DNA of 30,706 nucleotides from QQUD01 sp039029915 (GTDB lineage Bacteria > Chloroflexota > Anaerolineae > Promineifilales > Promineifilaceae), in contig JBCCFD010000034.1 of assembly GCA_039029915.1 (NCBI GenBank), positions 1 through 30,706 of the forward strand. Reading direction: 5' to 3'. Made by a program: the position numbers and the translations under genes. Shown here piece by piece: positions 15,548 to 22,920 of the stretch. The notes under the pieces are model-generated. The model was not told the origin of the DNA, made no database searches, and saw only the letters and a list, made by a program, of their open reading frames with translations. Each line of letters begins with the position of its first letter. Positions within the stretch are counted from its first letter, which is position 1.

Positions 15548-16548
15548 GCCCGCGCCTCGCTCTCAGCCATTTGTACTGCTTTCCCAAAATCTGACCAGCT
15601 CATTCCCTCGCGAAGCATATAAATGCCTCCAAGTAAAGTGATGGGGAGCCAAAGGGCAATATGCAACACCAGTGTGTAAGGGGTAGCAATATTCTCAGGC
15701 ACACCATATTGAGTTAATACAGCAATCCCGGGTAAATCAAACGTACCAACGTAACCAGGAGCCGTGGGGATTGTGGTAGCTAAGTTAACAATGCCGTTCA
15801 TAAGCATTAATGCAAAAAATGTCACAGAAAAATCAAAAGCCTGCATAACAAACCAATATTTTACCGTTTCAAGCAACCAAATGATGATTGATGTGAAAAA
15901 AATCATCAATACATTACGGAAATTTCTTAATGACTCTAATCCATTCAGAAATCGTTCGGTAAAGTCAAGGAGTGGTGCATGCACCTTCTTAGGCAAAAAT
16001 GTATGTGTCACCCATGTTGCAATTTTTAAAAACCGCTTTGGAAATGCAGCGATGGCAAAAAAAACGATTAGTGCCGTAAAAAACGCAAAGCTTGCAAAAA
16101 TGACGGTTTGTTGGAAAAGTTGTCCAGGAATAGGCGCAAATGGGAGGGCCGCAAAGACGAACATGAGCATGACTAACCCATCAAAAACGCGCTCAACGAC
16201 AACGGTTGCTAAACTAGCTCCCATCGGAATATCTTCACGCTGTTTTAAAACGTATGACCGGAGCACTTCACCAGCACGGAGCGGGTAAATGTTGTTGCCC
16301 ATATAGCCGATAACAACGACCGGAAATAGACGGGCGACGGGAATATGCTTTAACGGCCGTAACATAAAATCCCACCGCCAAGTTCTTACCCAAACGCCAA
16401 TAAAATACACACCCACACTGGGGATAAGCCATAAATAATTTGCATTTTGGGCATTTTGCCATGCTTCTTCAAAATCAAGCCCGCGAAACGCTAACCAAAG
16501 AAAAATGGCGCTAATTAAAACGCCAATCCATATTTGCCATTTTTTCAA
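15544..16548 (-). CDS. UPF0104/LPG-synthase-TM family protein (flippase-like)
   Basis: 334-aa polytopic membrane protein with about eight hydrophobic helices. The family signature PLRAGEVLRSYVLKQRE with TVVVERVFDGL (around residues 95-130) marks the lysylphosphatidylglycerol synthase TM/AglD-like family, proposed to flip lipid-linked substrates or partner glycosyltransferases. No catalytic LPG synthase domain is attached. The start is TTG (16546-16548) with an AGG about 10 nt upstream. It is coupled to the FAD oxidoreductase by an ATGA overlap, suggesting one lipid-linked glycan or isoprenoid task. Palindrome 16353-16360 is in the rare Arg-Pro-Leu frame. Confidence 0.88.
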   Translation of the reverse strand: MKKWQIWIGVLISAIFLWLAFRGLDFEEAWQNAQNANYLWLIPSVGVYFIGVWVRTWRWDFMLRPLKHIPVARLFPVVVIGYMGNNIYPLRAGEVLRSYVLKQREDIPMGASLATVVVERVFDGLVMLMFVFAALPFAPIPGQLFQQTVIFASFAFFTALIVFFAIAAFPKRFLKIATWVTHTFLPKKVHAPLLDFTERFLNGLESLRNFRNVLMIFFTSIIIWLLETVKYWFVMQAFDFSVTFFALMLMNGIVNLATTIPTAPGYVGTFDLPGIAVLTQYGVPENIATPYTLVLHIALWLPITLLGGIYMLREGMSWSDFGKAVQMAESEARA

Positions 16549-16609
16549 ATTGAAATACCTAAAATGTTTTTCATTTTATTGTTTATTCATTTGATACACT
16601 GCTGAATAT

Positions 16610-16819
16610 ATGCACATTTACTTGCATACACTCTTACCTTATACACTCGGTGTAAAACAAGAGCGTAATTGTACCATTCTCCCTCCCTTCACCAACTTAG
16701 CATCACATGAAAGTAGTCAAATATCTTCATTGATCATTAAACGGATTGGCTCATACTTTGATAGGGCATATCGAAAGGCGCAGAAAATCGATAAAGACAA
16801 AAAAAGCAAAAATAAATGA
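16610..16819 (+). CDS. Questionable 69-codon ORF overlapping the hybrid kinase start
   Basis: The ORF ends with TGA sharing an ATGA overlap (16816-16819) with the kinase ATG, and the kinase itself lacks a Shine-Dalgarno, so coupled translation is conceivable. Against it: no ribosome binding site at 16610, no recognisable domain, and low-complexity Lys-rich C-terminus. It more likely is a chance frame in the 5' leader. Confidence 0.2.
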   Translation: MHIYLHTLLPYTLGVKQERNCTILPPFTNLASHESSQISSLIIKRIGSYFDRAYRKAQKIDKDKKSKNK

Positions 16820-19329
16820 ACACCATTCAAGAACGCAGTGGAATTGAAAAACTTGAAGAACAAATGCGCCGCTTAGACTTGCTTAATGAGTATGCAATAA
16901 GTTTGAGCCAAGCCGCAACCTGGAAAATCGCCTTTCATTTTTCCTATAAATACGTAGAGAAAATTATTGGCTGTGATCGATTCAGCATGTCCTTACTTAA
17001 TGATGCGCAAGACGAATGGACGATCTACGCGATTCAAGGATACTCTCATTTGAGACCTGTGGGCTCCGGTATGGCCGTCAAAAACTCCCCTATCGAATTT
17101 ATTTTAAACACGCATAAAATTTCGGTAATCAACGACACATCACGATCAAGTTACCCCATCGTGATAGAAGCAGCAGGGAACGGAATTGGCTCCCTGATGA
17201 ATGCGCCAGTCTTCGTAAATACCAAAATAATTGGCGTGCTCAATATATCCTCCAAACAAAAAAATAGCTTTGAGCCCATCCATAGTAAGCTTCTTCATCA
17301 AATCTCTAACCTTCTTTCAAGACGGTTAGAGAATATTCAGCTTATGGAACAAACGGAACACGCCCTAACCGAGCTCCACATGGCCAATAAAGTTGTTGAG
17401 CAAAGCCCAGTTGTGGTTCTAAAATGGGGGGCAGGACCAGAAAATAACATCTTATATATTTCCAAAAATGTTGAAATGTTTGGCTTCAATGCTGAAGATA
17501 TTTACACCAAAAAATATAGCTATAAAGAACATATCCATTCAGGAGATTTAAAAAGAATCAATAGGGAAATACGAGAAAATATCTTAAAATTTAAGGATGA
17601 ATTTAGCGTAGAATTTCGCTTAACCAGTCCAAAAGCGATTACTTATTGGGTTGAACTACGCGTCAGTGTCGAACGACTAAGAAAGCAAGCAGTCTCATTC
17701 CAAGGCGTTATCTTTGACATTACCGAACGCAAAGCAATGGTCAGGGCTTTAGAACAGGCTAAAAAAGATGCCATCTCGGCTGCAAAGGCTAAAAGCGAAT
17801 TTTTAGCAACCATGAGCCACGAAATTCGCACACCGATGAATGGTGTAATTGGGATGACTAGCCTGCTAAACGATACAAATTTGTCTGAAGAACAGCAAAG
17901 TTTCGTCGATATTATTCGCAATAGTGGGGAGTCATTGCTTACCATCATCAACGACATCCTAGACTTTTCAAAAATTGAATCTGGGAAACTCGAATTCGAG
18001 GCCCAGCCGTTTAATTTGTTACAAAACTTAGAAGAGGCAATGAATTTAGTTGCCAAGTCTGCGTATGAAAAAGGACTTGAAATGATTCTCTTTTTCGACG
18101 AGCAGAACGTGCCAAAATGGATAGAGGGGGATTTGACTCGCATACGTCAAATCATGGTGAATTTACTTTCTAATGCGGTTAAATTTACAACAAGGGGGGA
18201 GATCACAATCAATGTTGATTACTCTCAATCTTCAAAAAAAATTCATTTTTCAGTTGAAGACACCGGGATAGGTATCCCGAAAGACCGTGTGAGCCGCCTG
18301 TTCCAATCATTCTCTCAGGTCGATTCATCGACAACGAGACAGTTTGGTGGCACTGGACTAGGCTTAGCTATTAGCAAGCAACTCTGTGAAATGATGGGGG
18401 GTGAAATGTGGGTTGAAAGCGAACTAAATATTGGCTCAACGTTTCACTTTACCATTTTGGCGAACGCAGTGCATGAAAGCACCATCCCTCTTGGCAATGC
18501 TTTAAACAAACTCTCTCACACTATCTTACATGGAAAAAAAGCATTAATTATTGATGACAACAAGACAAATCGGGCATTAATCCATCACTTTTGCAAAAAG
18601 TGGGAGATGGGCTCTGTTCAGGTTGAATCGGCAGCCGATGGCATCAGCTGCTTATCAAGGGATCATGATTTCGATCTGATTTTCTTAGATTATCAAATGC
18701 CAAATATGACTGGGGTAGACATGATCAAAGCCCTGCATCAAAAATCTATCGACTTACCACTCACTATTTTATTAACATCAATCCATTCTGCAGGTCTCAA
18801 AAAAATCGCCGCTGATTTAAATATCGATCTCATTTTGAGAAAGCCGATTAAGGTTTCTAATCTTTTAAATTCAATTCTATCACTGTTTGCAAATGAACCT
18901 GCAAGTCACGAAGTGAACTACCAGCCCAAAATAGCAATGGATAAAAACACGGCCGTTACCTTCCCATTAAAAATCCTGCTGGCCGAAGATAATTTGATTA
19001 ATCAAAAAGTGGCGCAGCGCACCCTAGAGAGGTTGGGTTACCAAATAGATATAGTGGCAAATGGCAGAGAAGCTGTCGAAGCGACCCATCGTCAGCAATA
19101 TGATTTAATCCTGATGGATGTTCACATGCCCGAAATGGATGGTTTAGCAGCCACTCAGAAAATCCAAAAAGAGCTACCAGCAAACGCCCAGCCGACAATC
19201 GTCGCATTAACGGCCGGCGTCATGGAGCAGGACAAAGAACGCTGTCTTCAAGCCGGTATGCATTACTTTTTGTCAAAACCGTTTAAAGTCCAAGATTTGA
19301 CTTCACTAATCGAGCTGATTGCCAAATAG
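16816..19329 (+). CDS. Hybrid sensor histidine kinase (GAF-PAS-HisKA-HATPase-REC-REC)
   Basis: 837 aa, no membrane segment, so a cytoplasmic sensor. GAF domain about 25-180, PAS with PAC about 190-305 (ends FDITERK), short coiled coil, HisKA with phospho-acceptor H335 in MSHEIRTPMNG, HATPase_c about 440-555 (N-box LLSNAVKF, G1 DTGIGIP, G2 GGTGLGLAI), REC1 about 573-690 with D625 in FLDYQMP, and REC2 about 717-835 with D768 in LMDVHMPEMDG. Both receivers keep their phospho-Asp. No Hpt domain is present, so relay needs a separate Hpt or stops at REC. The stand-alone receiver at 27802 and receiver-ParA at 28894 are possible partners by proximity only. One palindrome copy (18949-18956) lies in the REC1-REC2 linker. 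Confidence 0.97.
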   Translation: MNTIQERSGIEKLEEQMRRLDLLNEYAISLSQAATWKIAFHFSYKYVEKIIGCDRFSMSLLNDAQDEWTIYAIQGYSHLRPVGSGMAVKNSPIEFILNTHKISVINDTSRSSYPIVIEAAGNGIGSLMNAPVFVNTKIIGVLNISSKQKNSFEPIHSKLLHQISNLLSRRLENIQLMEQTEHALTELHMANKVVEQSPVVVLKWGAGPENNILYISKNVEMFGFNAEDIYTKKYSYKEHIHSGDLKRINREIRENILKFKDEFSVEFRLTSPKAITYWVELRVSVERLRKQAVSFQGVIFDITERKAMVRALEQAKKDAISAAKAKSEFLATMSHEIRTPMNGVIGMTSLLNDTNLSEEQQSFVDIIRNSGESLLTIINDILDFSKIESGKLEFEAQPFNLLQNLEEAMNLVAKSAYEKGLEMILFFDEQNVPKWIEGDLTRIRQIMVNLLSNAVKFTTRGEITINVDYSQSSKKIHFSVEDTGIGIPKDRVSRLFQSFSQVDSSTTRQFGGTGLGLAISKQLCEMMGGEMWVESELNIGSTFHFTILANAVHESTIPLGNALNKLSHTILHGKKALIIDDNKTNRALIHHFCKKWEMGSVQVESAADGISCLSRDHDFDLIFLDYQMPNMTGVDMIKALHQKSIDLPLTILLTSIHSAGLKKIAADLNIDLILRKPIKVSNLLNSILSLFANEPASHEVNYQPKIAMDKNTAVTFPLKILLAEDNLINQKVAQRTLERLGYQIDIVANGREAVEATHRQQYDLILMDVHMPEMDGLAATQKIQKELPANAQPTIVALTAGVMEQDKERCLQAGMHYFLSKPFKVQDLTSLIELIAK

Positions 19330-19555
19330 AGAAACATAGTCTAAATAAAAGCAAAACATGATTCATATCTTTTAAAATATATTTGGTTGTCTTTAATGTT
19401 TCATCTACCTAGTTTCCAACCTTTTATCCCAATTTTTAATTCCTTTTTTCAAGAAAATGGCACATATTTTGGGTTAAGTTGAGTGTAGAAAATCATTTTT
19501 TCTACTAACCTTTCTCCATCCCAAAAATGCCGACATTTGACTGGATATCATTCAG
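19330..19555. other. AT-rich gap after the hybrid kinase
   Basis: About 225 bases with T-rich runs and no gene, tRNA or clear terminator that I can see. The arginine attenuator promoter begins at its right end. Confidence 0.4.
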
Positions 19556-19583
19556 TTGACACCATTAAATTTTGTGTTACGAT
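19556..19583 (+). promoter_or_regulatory. Promoter of the arginine operon
   Basis: Consensus TTGACA (19556-19561), 16-nt spacer, extended -10 TG-T-TACGAT (19575-19583). Predicted transcription start 19589-19591, only 3-5 nt before the leader-peptide ATG. This places the leader peptide and terminator on the same transcript as argC. Confidence 0.65.
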
Positions 19584-19593
19584 TCTGCTTATC

Positions 19594-19662
19594 ATGAATT
19601 TTGCGATTCGTTTCGACCCACGCTTTTACCGCCGTAGCCAGACCATAGGTCTGGATTTTTAG
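19594..19662 (+). CDS. Putative arginine leader peptide (22 aa), arg attenuator
   Basis: A 22-codon frame starting at ATG 19594 and stopping at TAG 19660-19662. It holds four Arg codons: CGT (19609), CGC (19621), CGC (19630) and CGT (19633), the last two in tandem (FYRRS). Four of 22 residues is well above normal, and the pair lies directly before the first arm of the attenuator (19638). No Shine-Dalgarno is present; the predicted mRNA start is 3-5 nt upstream, so translation would be essentially leaderless, as for some actinobacterial leader peptides. Expected role: ribosomes stall at the Arg codons when charged tRNA-Arg is scarce and so permit transcription of argC onward. It is not a functional protein in itself. 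The call rests on sequence logic alone. Confidence 0.7.
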   Translation: MNFAIRFDPRFYRRSQTIGLDF

Positions 19663-19732
19663 GTTGATTCGATAAATAAAACACCTTCAACCGCTAGGCC
19701 CTTCACAAACTCGGGCCTAGCGGTTTTTTTTT
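19638..19732 (+). promoter_or_regulatory. Ribosome-mediated transcription attenuator controlling argC and downstream genes
   Basis: Four segments pair in mutually exclusive ways. 1:2 pause hairpin: CCAGACC (19638-19644) with GGTCTGG (19648-19654), 7 perfect pairs, 3-nt loop. 2:3 antiterminator: the same GGTCTGG with CTAGGCC (19694-19700; two wobbles), plus an inner helix GGTTGA (19662-19667) with TCAACC (19687-19692). 3:4 terminator: CCGCTAGGCCC (19691-19701) with GGGCCTAGCGG (19713-19723), then nine T. A ribosome stalled at the Arg pair (19630-19635) masks segment 1 and favours 2:3; a ribosome reaching the stop (19660) masks segment 2 and favours termination. Folding energies were not computed. 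Confidence 0.75.
19689..19732 (+). terminator. Intrinsic terminator (attenuator terminator) before argC
   Basis: Perfect 11-bp GC-rich stem, extended by two A-T pairs (19689-19690 with 19724-19725), 11-nt loop, nine T in a row (19724-19732). It lies 42 nt before the argC ATG and downstream of a promoter, so it acts inside the arg leader and not merely as the end of the kinase gene. Confidence 0.9.
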
Positions 19733-19774
19733 GCCTGAGTGTGGCCTCCGGGGAAATGGGAAAAGGATTAGCAC

Positions 19775-20782
19775 ATGCTAAAAGCAGGAATTTTTGGGGC
19801 AACAGGCTACACGGGGTTCGAACTCGTTGGCATACTAGAAAAGCATCCCCATGTTGAGATTCAGTTTGCCACCTCTAAATCATTTGCGGGTCAAACGCTG
19901 AACGACATTTACCCTTCAGCCAGCCAGTTACCCCTCATCAATGGAAATGATGCAGACTTGTCTCAAATTGATGTGGCGTTTTTGTGTCTCCCGCACGCCG
20001 CCGCGGCAGAAACGGCCGTAAAATGCCTCAACGCCCATGTCCGCGTTGTTGATCTCAGCGCCGATTTTCGATTAAAAGATGTTGACACCTATAACGACTG
20101 GTACAACCATAAGCATCCCGCACCAGCGCTTTTGGAAACGGCCGTTTATGGCCTCACCGAATGCGCCCGTGAAGCATTATCAAACACCAATCTCGTTGCG
20201 ACCCCAGGCTGCTATCCCACCAGCATCTTACTCCCCCTTATGCCCTTGCTCCACAGCCGATACGAGATTGTGGCGCCCATCATTGCGGATTCCAAATCGG
20301 GCATTTCTGGAGCAGGGCGCACCCCAAAGCAAAACACCCACTTTGTAGAAGCCACCAACAACTTCTCCCCTTACAAAATTGGTCGATCACATCGACATTT
20401 ACCCGAAATTGAGCAAGTGATGAACTGGTGGCGCCCAAATAGCCCGCAGCTCATCTTTTCCCCCCACCTACTCCCCGTGCCCAGAGGCATTCTCTCAACC
20501 ATTTATGTGACACTTGACAAAGCGCCCAACGAGGATGATGTCCGGGAGCTATACAGCCGTTACTACGATACCGAACCGTTTATCCACCTCCTGCCCAAAG
20601 GCCAGCTTGCCACGCTTGCCCACGTCACCCAAACAAACAAATGCGTTATGGGCTTATCCACCGCTGGCAACAGCCTCATCATTACCTCAGCCATAGACAA
20701 CCTACAAAAAGGGGCGGCCGGTCAAGCGGTCCAAAATATGAATGTGATGTTTGGCCTCACAGAAACAGCTGGCCTTATTTGA
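19775..20782 (+). CDS. argC: N-acetyl-gamma-glutamyl-phosphate reductase
   Basis: NADPH-dependent reduction of N-acetylglutamyl-phosphate to the semialdehyde, third step of arginine synthesis, cytoplasmic. 335 aa, normal for the short ArgC type. Rossmann motif GATGYTG (8-14) and catalytic C146 in ATPGCYPTS; GRSHRHLPEIEQ carries the conserved active-site His. AAAGGA (19762-19767) lies 7 nt before ATG 19775. First structural gene after the putative arginine attenuator. Two palindrome copies (20012, 20137) encode ETAV twice. The 79-nt gap to argB carries tandem heptamers. Confidence 0.98.
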   Translation: MLKAGIFGATGYTGFELVGILEKHPHVEIQFATSKSFAGQTLNDIYPSASQLPLINGNDADLSQIDVAFLCLPHAAAAETAVKCLNAHVRVVDLSADFRLKDVDTYNDWYNHKHPAPALLETAVYGLTECAREALSNTNLVATPGCYPTSILLPLMPLLHSRYEIVAPIIADSKSGISGAGRTPKQNTHFVEATNNFSPYKIGRSHRHLPEIEQVMNWWRPNSPQLIFSPHLLPVPRGILSTIYVTLDKAPNEDDVRELYSRYYDTEPFIHLLPKGQLATLAHVTQTNKCVMGLSTAGNSLIITSAIDNLQKGAAGQAVQNMNVMFGLTETAGLI

Positions 20783-20819
20783 TTGACGATTGAAGAGGAC
20801 CTCGCAATAGCTTGGCAAC

Positions 20820-20847
20820 TGATACCCGACACTTGATACCTGACACC
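20820..20847 (+). repeat. Four tandem heptamers between argC and argB
   Basis: TGATACC-CGACACT-TGATACC-TGACACC: a 14-nt unit repeated twice, itself built of 7-nt steps. It ends 14 nt before the argB ATG and next to its AAGGA ribosome binding site. Confidence 0.65.
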
Positions 20848-20861
20848 AATTAAGGATTAAC

Positions 20862-21605
20862 ATGCACGTACTAAAAATTTCTGGAAACGATTTACATGAT
20901 GAGGCGTATTTAGCCAGCTTTGCGCACACAGTAGCCAAACAAGGGCATCCAACGATTATTGTACACGGGGGTGGCAAAGCAATCAGTGATCTGCAAAGTC
21001 AGCTCCACTTAGAAACCAAAAAGGTGGATGGGCTGCGCGTTACTAATGCCAGTTCGCTCAAGGCAACCGAGATGGCGCTCTCAGGGCATGTGAACAAATT
21101 AATCACCAAAGCATTTTTAAAAGCAGGCATTCAATCTATTGGATTAAGCGGTGTAGATGGTGCAATTTTAAAATGCCACAAGAAAAAACATCCGGCCGCA
21201 GATTTAGGATTTGTCGGAGAAATTTATCGGGTCAACACCCATCTGTTACATCAGCTCATGAGCAGCGGTTTGACCGTAATCTTATCACCGATTTCCCTCG
21301 GAGATGATGGTCACTCGTATAACGTCAACGCTGACGAAGCGGCAACAGCCGTAGCCAACGCCCTCAACGCCAGCCTGCTCAGTTTTGTGTCAAATGTGCC
21401 CGGGGTCTTAGAAAACGGCCGTTTGCACACCACTCTCACCCTCAACCAAAGCGAACAGCTCATTCAAAACGGCATCATTACCGACGGCATGATTCCAAAA
21501 ATTCGGGCTGTGCAAAAAGCGATGCAGGCGGGCATTGCCCAAACGCAAATTATTAACCTTGAAGGGTTGCAGAATGGGATGGGAACTAGATTCCTCAGTG
21601 CTTAG
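20862..21605 (+). CDS. argB: Acetylglutamate kinase
   Basis: Phosphorylates N-acetyl-L-glutamate, second step of the pathway; amino-acid-kinase fold, cytoplasmic. 247 aa, near the shorter E. coli type (about 258) and lacking the N-terminal helix of the longer arginine-inhibited hexameric enzymes, so direct feedback inhibition is less likely (inference from family knowledge). Motifs: HGGGKAI near 31-37, GLSGVDG near 98-104, NVNADEAA near 152-159, and TDGMIPKI near 207-214. AGGA lies 6-7 nt upstream of ATG 20862. AACGGCCGTT at 21414 encodes NGR. The stop codon is the first base triplet of a heptamer repeat. Confidence 0.97.
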   Translation: MHVLKISGNDLHDEAYLASFAHTVAKQGHPTIIVHGGGKAISDLQSQLHLETKKVDGLRVTNASSLKATEMALSGHVNKLITKAFLKAGIQSIGLSGVDGAILKCHKKKHPAADLGFVGEIYRVNTHLLHQLMSSGLTVILSPISLGDDGHSYNVNADEAATAVANALNASLLSFVSNVPGVLENGRLHTTLTLNQSEQLIQNGIITDGMIPKIRAVQKAMQAGIAQTQIINLEGLQNGMGTRFLSA

Positions 21606-21651
21606 TAACTAGTAATTCATGAGAAGTGACCAGTGTTCAGTATTCAGGTTG
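21603..21651 (+). repeat. 7-nt-period tandem repeats between argB and argD
   Basis: TAGTAAC-TAGTAAT (21603-21616), beginning at the argB stop codon, and CAGTGTT-CAGTATT-CAGGTTG (21631-21651). A perfect small hairpin GTTGGC/GCCAAC follows (about 21648-21665). No promoter or terminator is clear here. Confidence 0.55.
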
Positions 21652-21711
21652 GCTAACAGGCCAACGAGCTGAAATGCTGACAAGCTCGCTGGTAACAAAA
21701 CGAGAATAAAA

Positions 21712-22917
21712 ATGAACGCAGAAACAATTATTCAAAACGAGGCAGATTATGTCCTCAAAACGTATGGCAGACCTGATGTTGTCTTTACGCACGGCGATGG
21801 TGCCTATCTTTTTGATACGGATGGCAATAAATATTTAGATTTCACCTCTGGCATTGCCGTGACGGTTCTGGGGCATAACGATCCAGACTGGGTAACGGCC
21901 GTTACGCAACAGGCCAGCAGGTTAACCCACGTCAGCAACCTTTACCACACCGAGCCACAGGCAACCCTAGCTAAAAATCTGGTTGAACACTCATTTGCTG
22001 ACAAAGTGTACTTTTGCAACTCAGGGGCAGAGGCAAACGAGGCGGCGCTCAAATTTGCTAGAAAGCACGGCAAATCAATTAAGGAAGATGGCAGTAAAAG
22101 CGAAATCATCTCCTTTACGGGTAGCTTCCACGGACGCACGATGGGTGTGTTAGCTGCCACCTACAAAGAGCAATATCGAGCGCCGTTTGAACCGTTGATG
22201 CCGGGCGTTACGTTTTTGCCGTTTAACGATATCGACGCCTTCCAAGCGGCTATCAATGAAAACACCTGCGCCGTCATTATTGAGCCTTTGCAGGGTGAAG
22301 GTGGCATTAACCCAGCTACCGCTGAATTTTTGCAAGCGCTGCGAGCAGGGTGTGACCAGCACGATGCGCTGCTGATTTTTGATGAAGTTCAGTGTGGCTT
22401 AGGTCGCACAGGCACGCTGTGGGGTCATGAATCCTATAATATTTCACCTGATGTGATGTCATTGGCCAAGCCGCTGGCAGGTGGTTTACCCATTGGGGCG
22501 ACCTTGGTGACTCAAAAAGTGGCTGATGTGATGAAACCGGGCGACCACGGCAGTACGTTTGCGGCCGGACCGCTCGTTTGTGCAGCGGCCAATGCGGTCT
22601 TCAACAAAGTTAATCAGCCTGAATTTTTAACGGCCGTTCAGCAAAATGGCGCCTATCTCAAGCACCGGCTCGAAACGCTCGAATCAGAGCTAATCAATGA
22701 GGTGCGGGGGGCCGGTTTTATGGTGGGCGTGCAAATGAAAACGGCAGTTTCCCAGCTCGTTACCAACAGTCGAGATGATGGTCTACTCATTTTAAATGCT
22801 GGCCCCAACGTTTTACGCATGTTGCCACCGCTCATTGCCGGACGGGATCATATCGATGAAGCCATCAGTATTTTAGAACCCAAGCTCGATAAGCTCGAAG
22901 CCTCACTGGCAGAATAA
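21712..22917 (+). CDS. argD: Acetylornithine aminotransferase
   Basis: PLP-dependent class-III aminotransferase forming N2-acetylornithine from the semialdehyde and glutamate, fourth step. 401 aa, normal length. NSGAEANEAALKFAR (about 104-118), SFHGRTMG, pyridine-contact D224 in FDEVQCGLGRTG, and Schiff-base K253 in SLAKPLAGG. Family members may also act on succinyl-DAP or ornithine; the arg context favours acetylornithine. The ribosome binding site is weak (GAGAA). The next gene starts 3 nt after the stop. Palindromes at 21894 and 22629 encode TAV. Confidence 0.97.
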   Translation: MNAETIIQNEADYVLKTYGRPDVVFTHGDGAYLFDTDGNKYLDFTSGIAVTVLGHNDPDWVTAVTQQASRLTHVSNLYHTEPQATLAKNLVEHSFADKVYFCNSGAEANEAALKFARKHGKSIKEDGSKSEIISFTGSFHGRTMGVLAATYKEQYRAPFEPLMPGVTFLPFNDIDAFQAAINENTCAVIIEPLQGEGGINPATAEFLQALRAGCDQHDALLIFDEVQCGLGRTGTLWGHESYNISPDVMSLAKPLAGGLPIGATLVTQKVADVMKPGDHGSTFAAGPLVCAAANAVFNKVNQPEFLTAVQQNGAYLKHRLETLESELINEVRGAGFMVGVQMKTAVSQLVTNSRDDGLLILNAGPNVLRMLPPLIAGRDHIDEAISILEPKLDKLEASLAE

Positions 22918-22920
22918 ACC

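Noticed and set aside
15764..16288. 174-codon plus-strand frame opposite the flippase-like gene
   Set aside because: Antisense to a clear membrane protein; Lys/Thr/Ser-rich low-complexity translation typical of such shadows.
19210..19217. ACGGCCGG and other CGGCCG-core variants counted as palindrome copies
   Set aside because: They break the 8-mer symmetry; kept apart as one-base variants so that the count of 31 is exact-match only.
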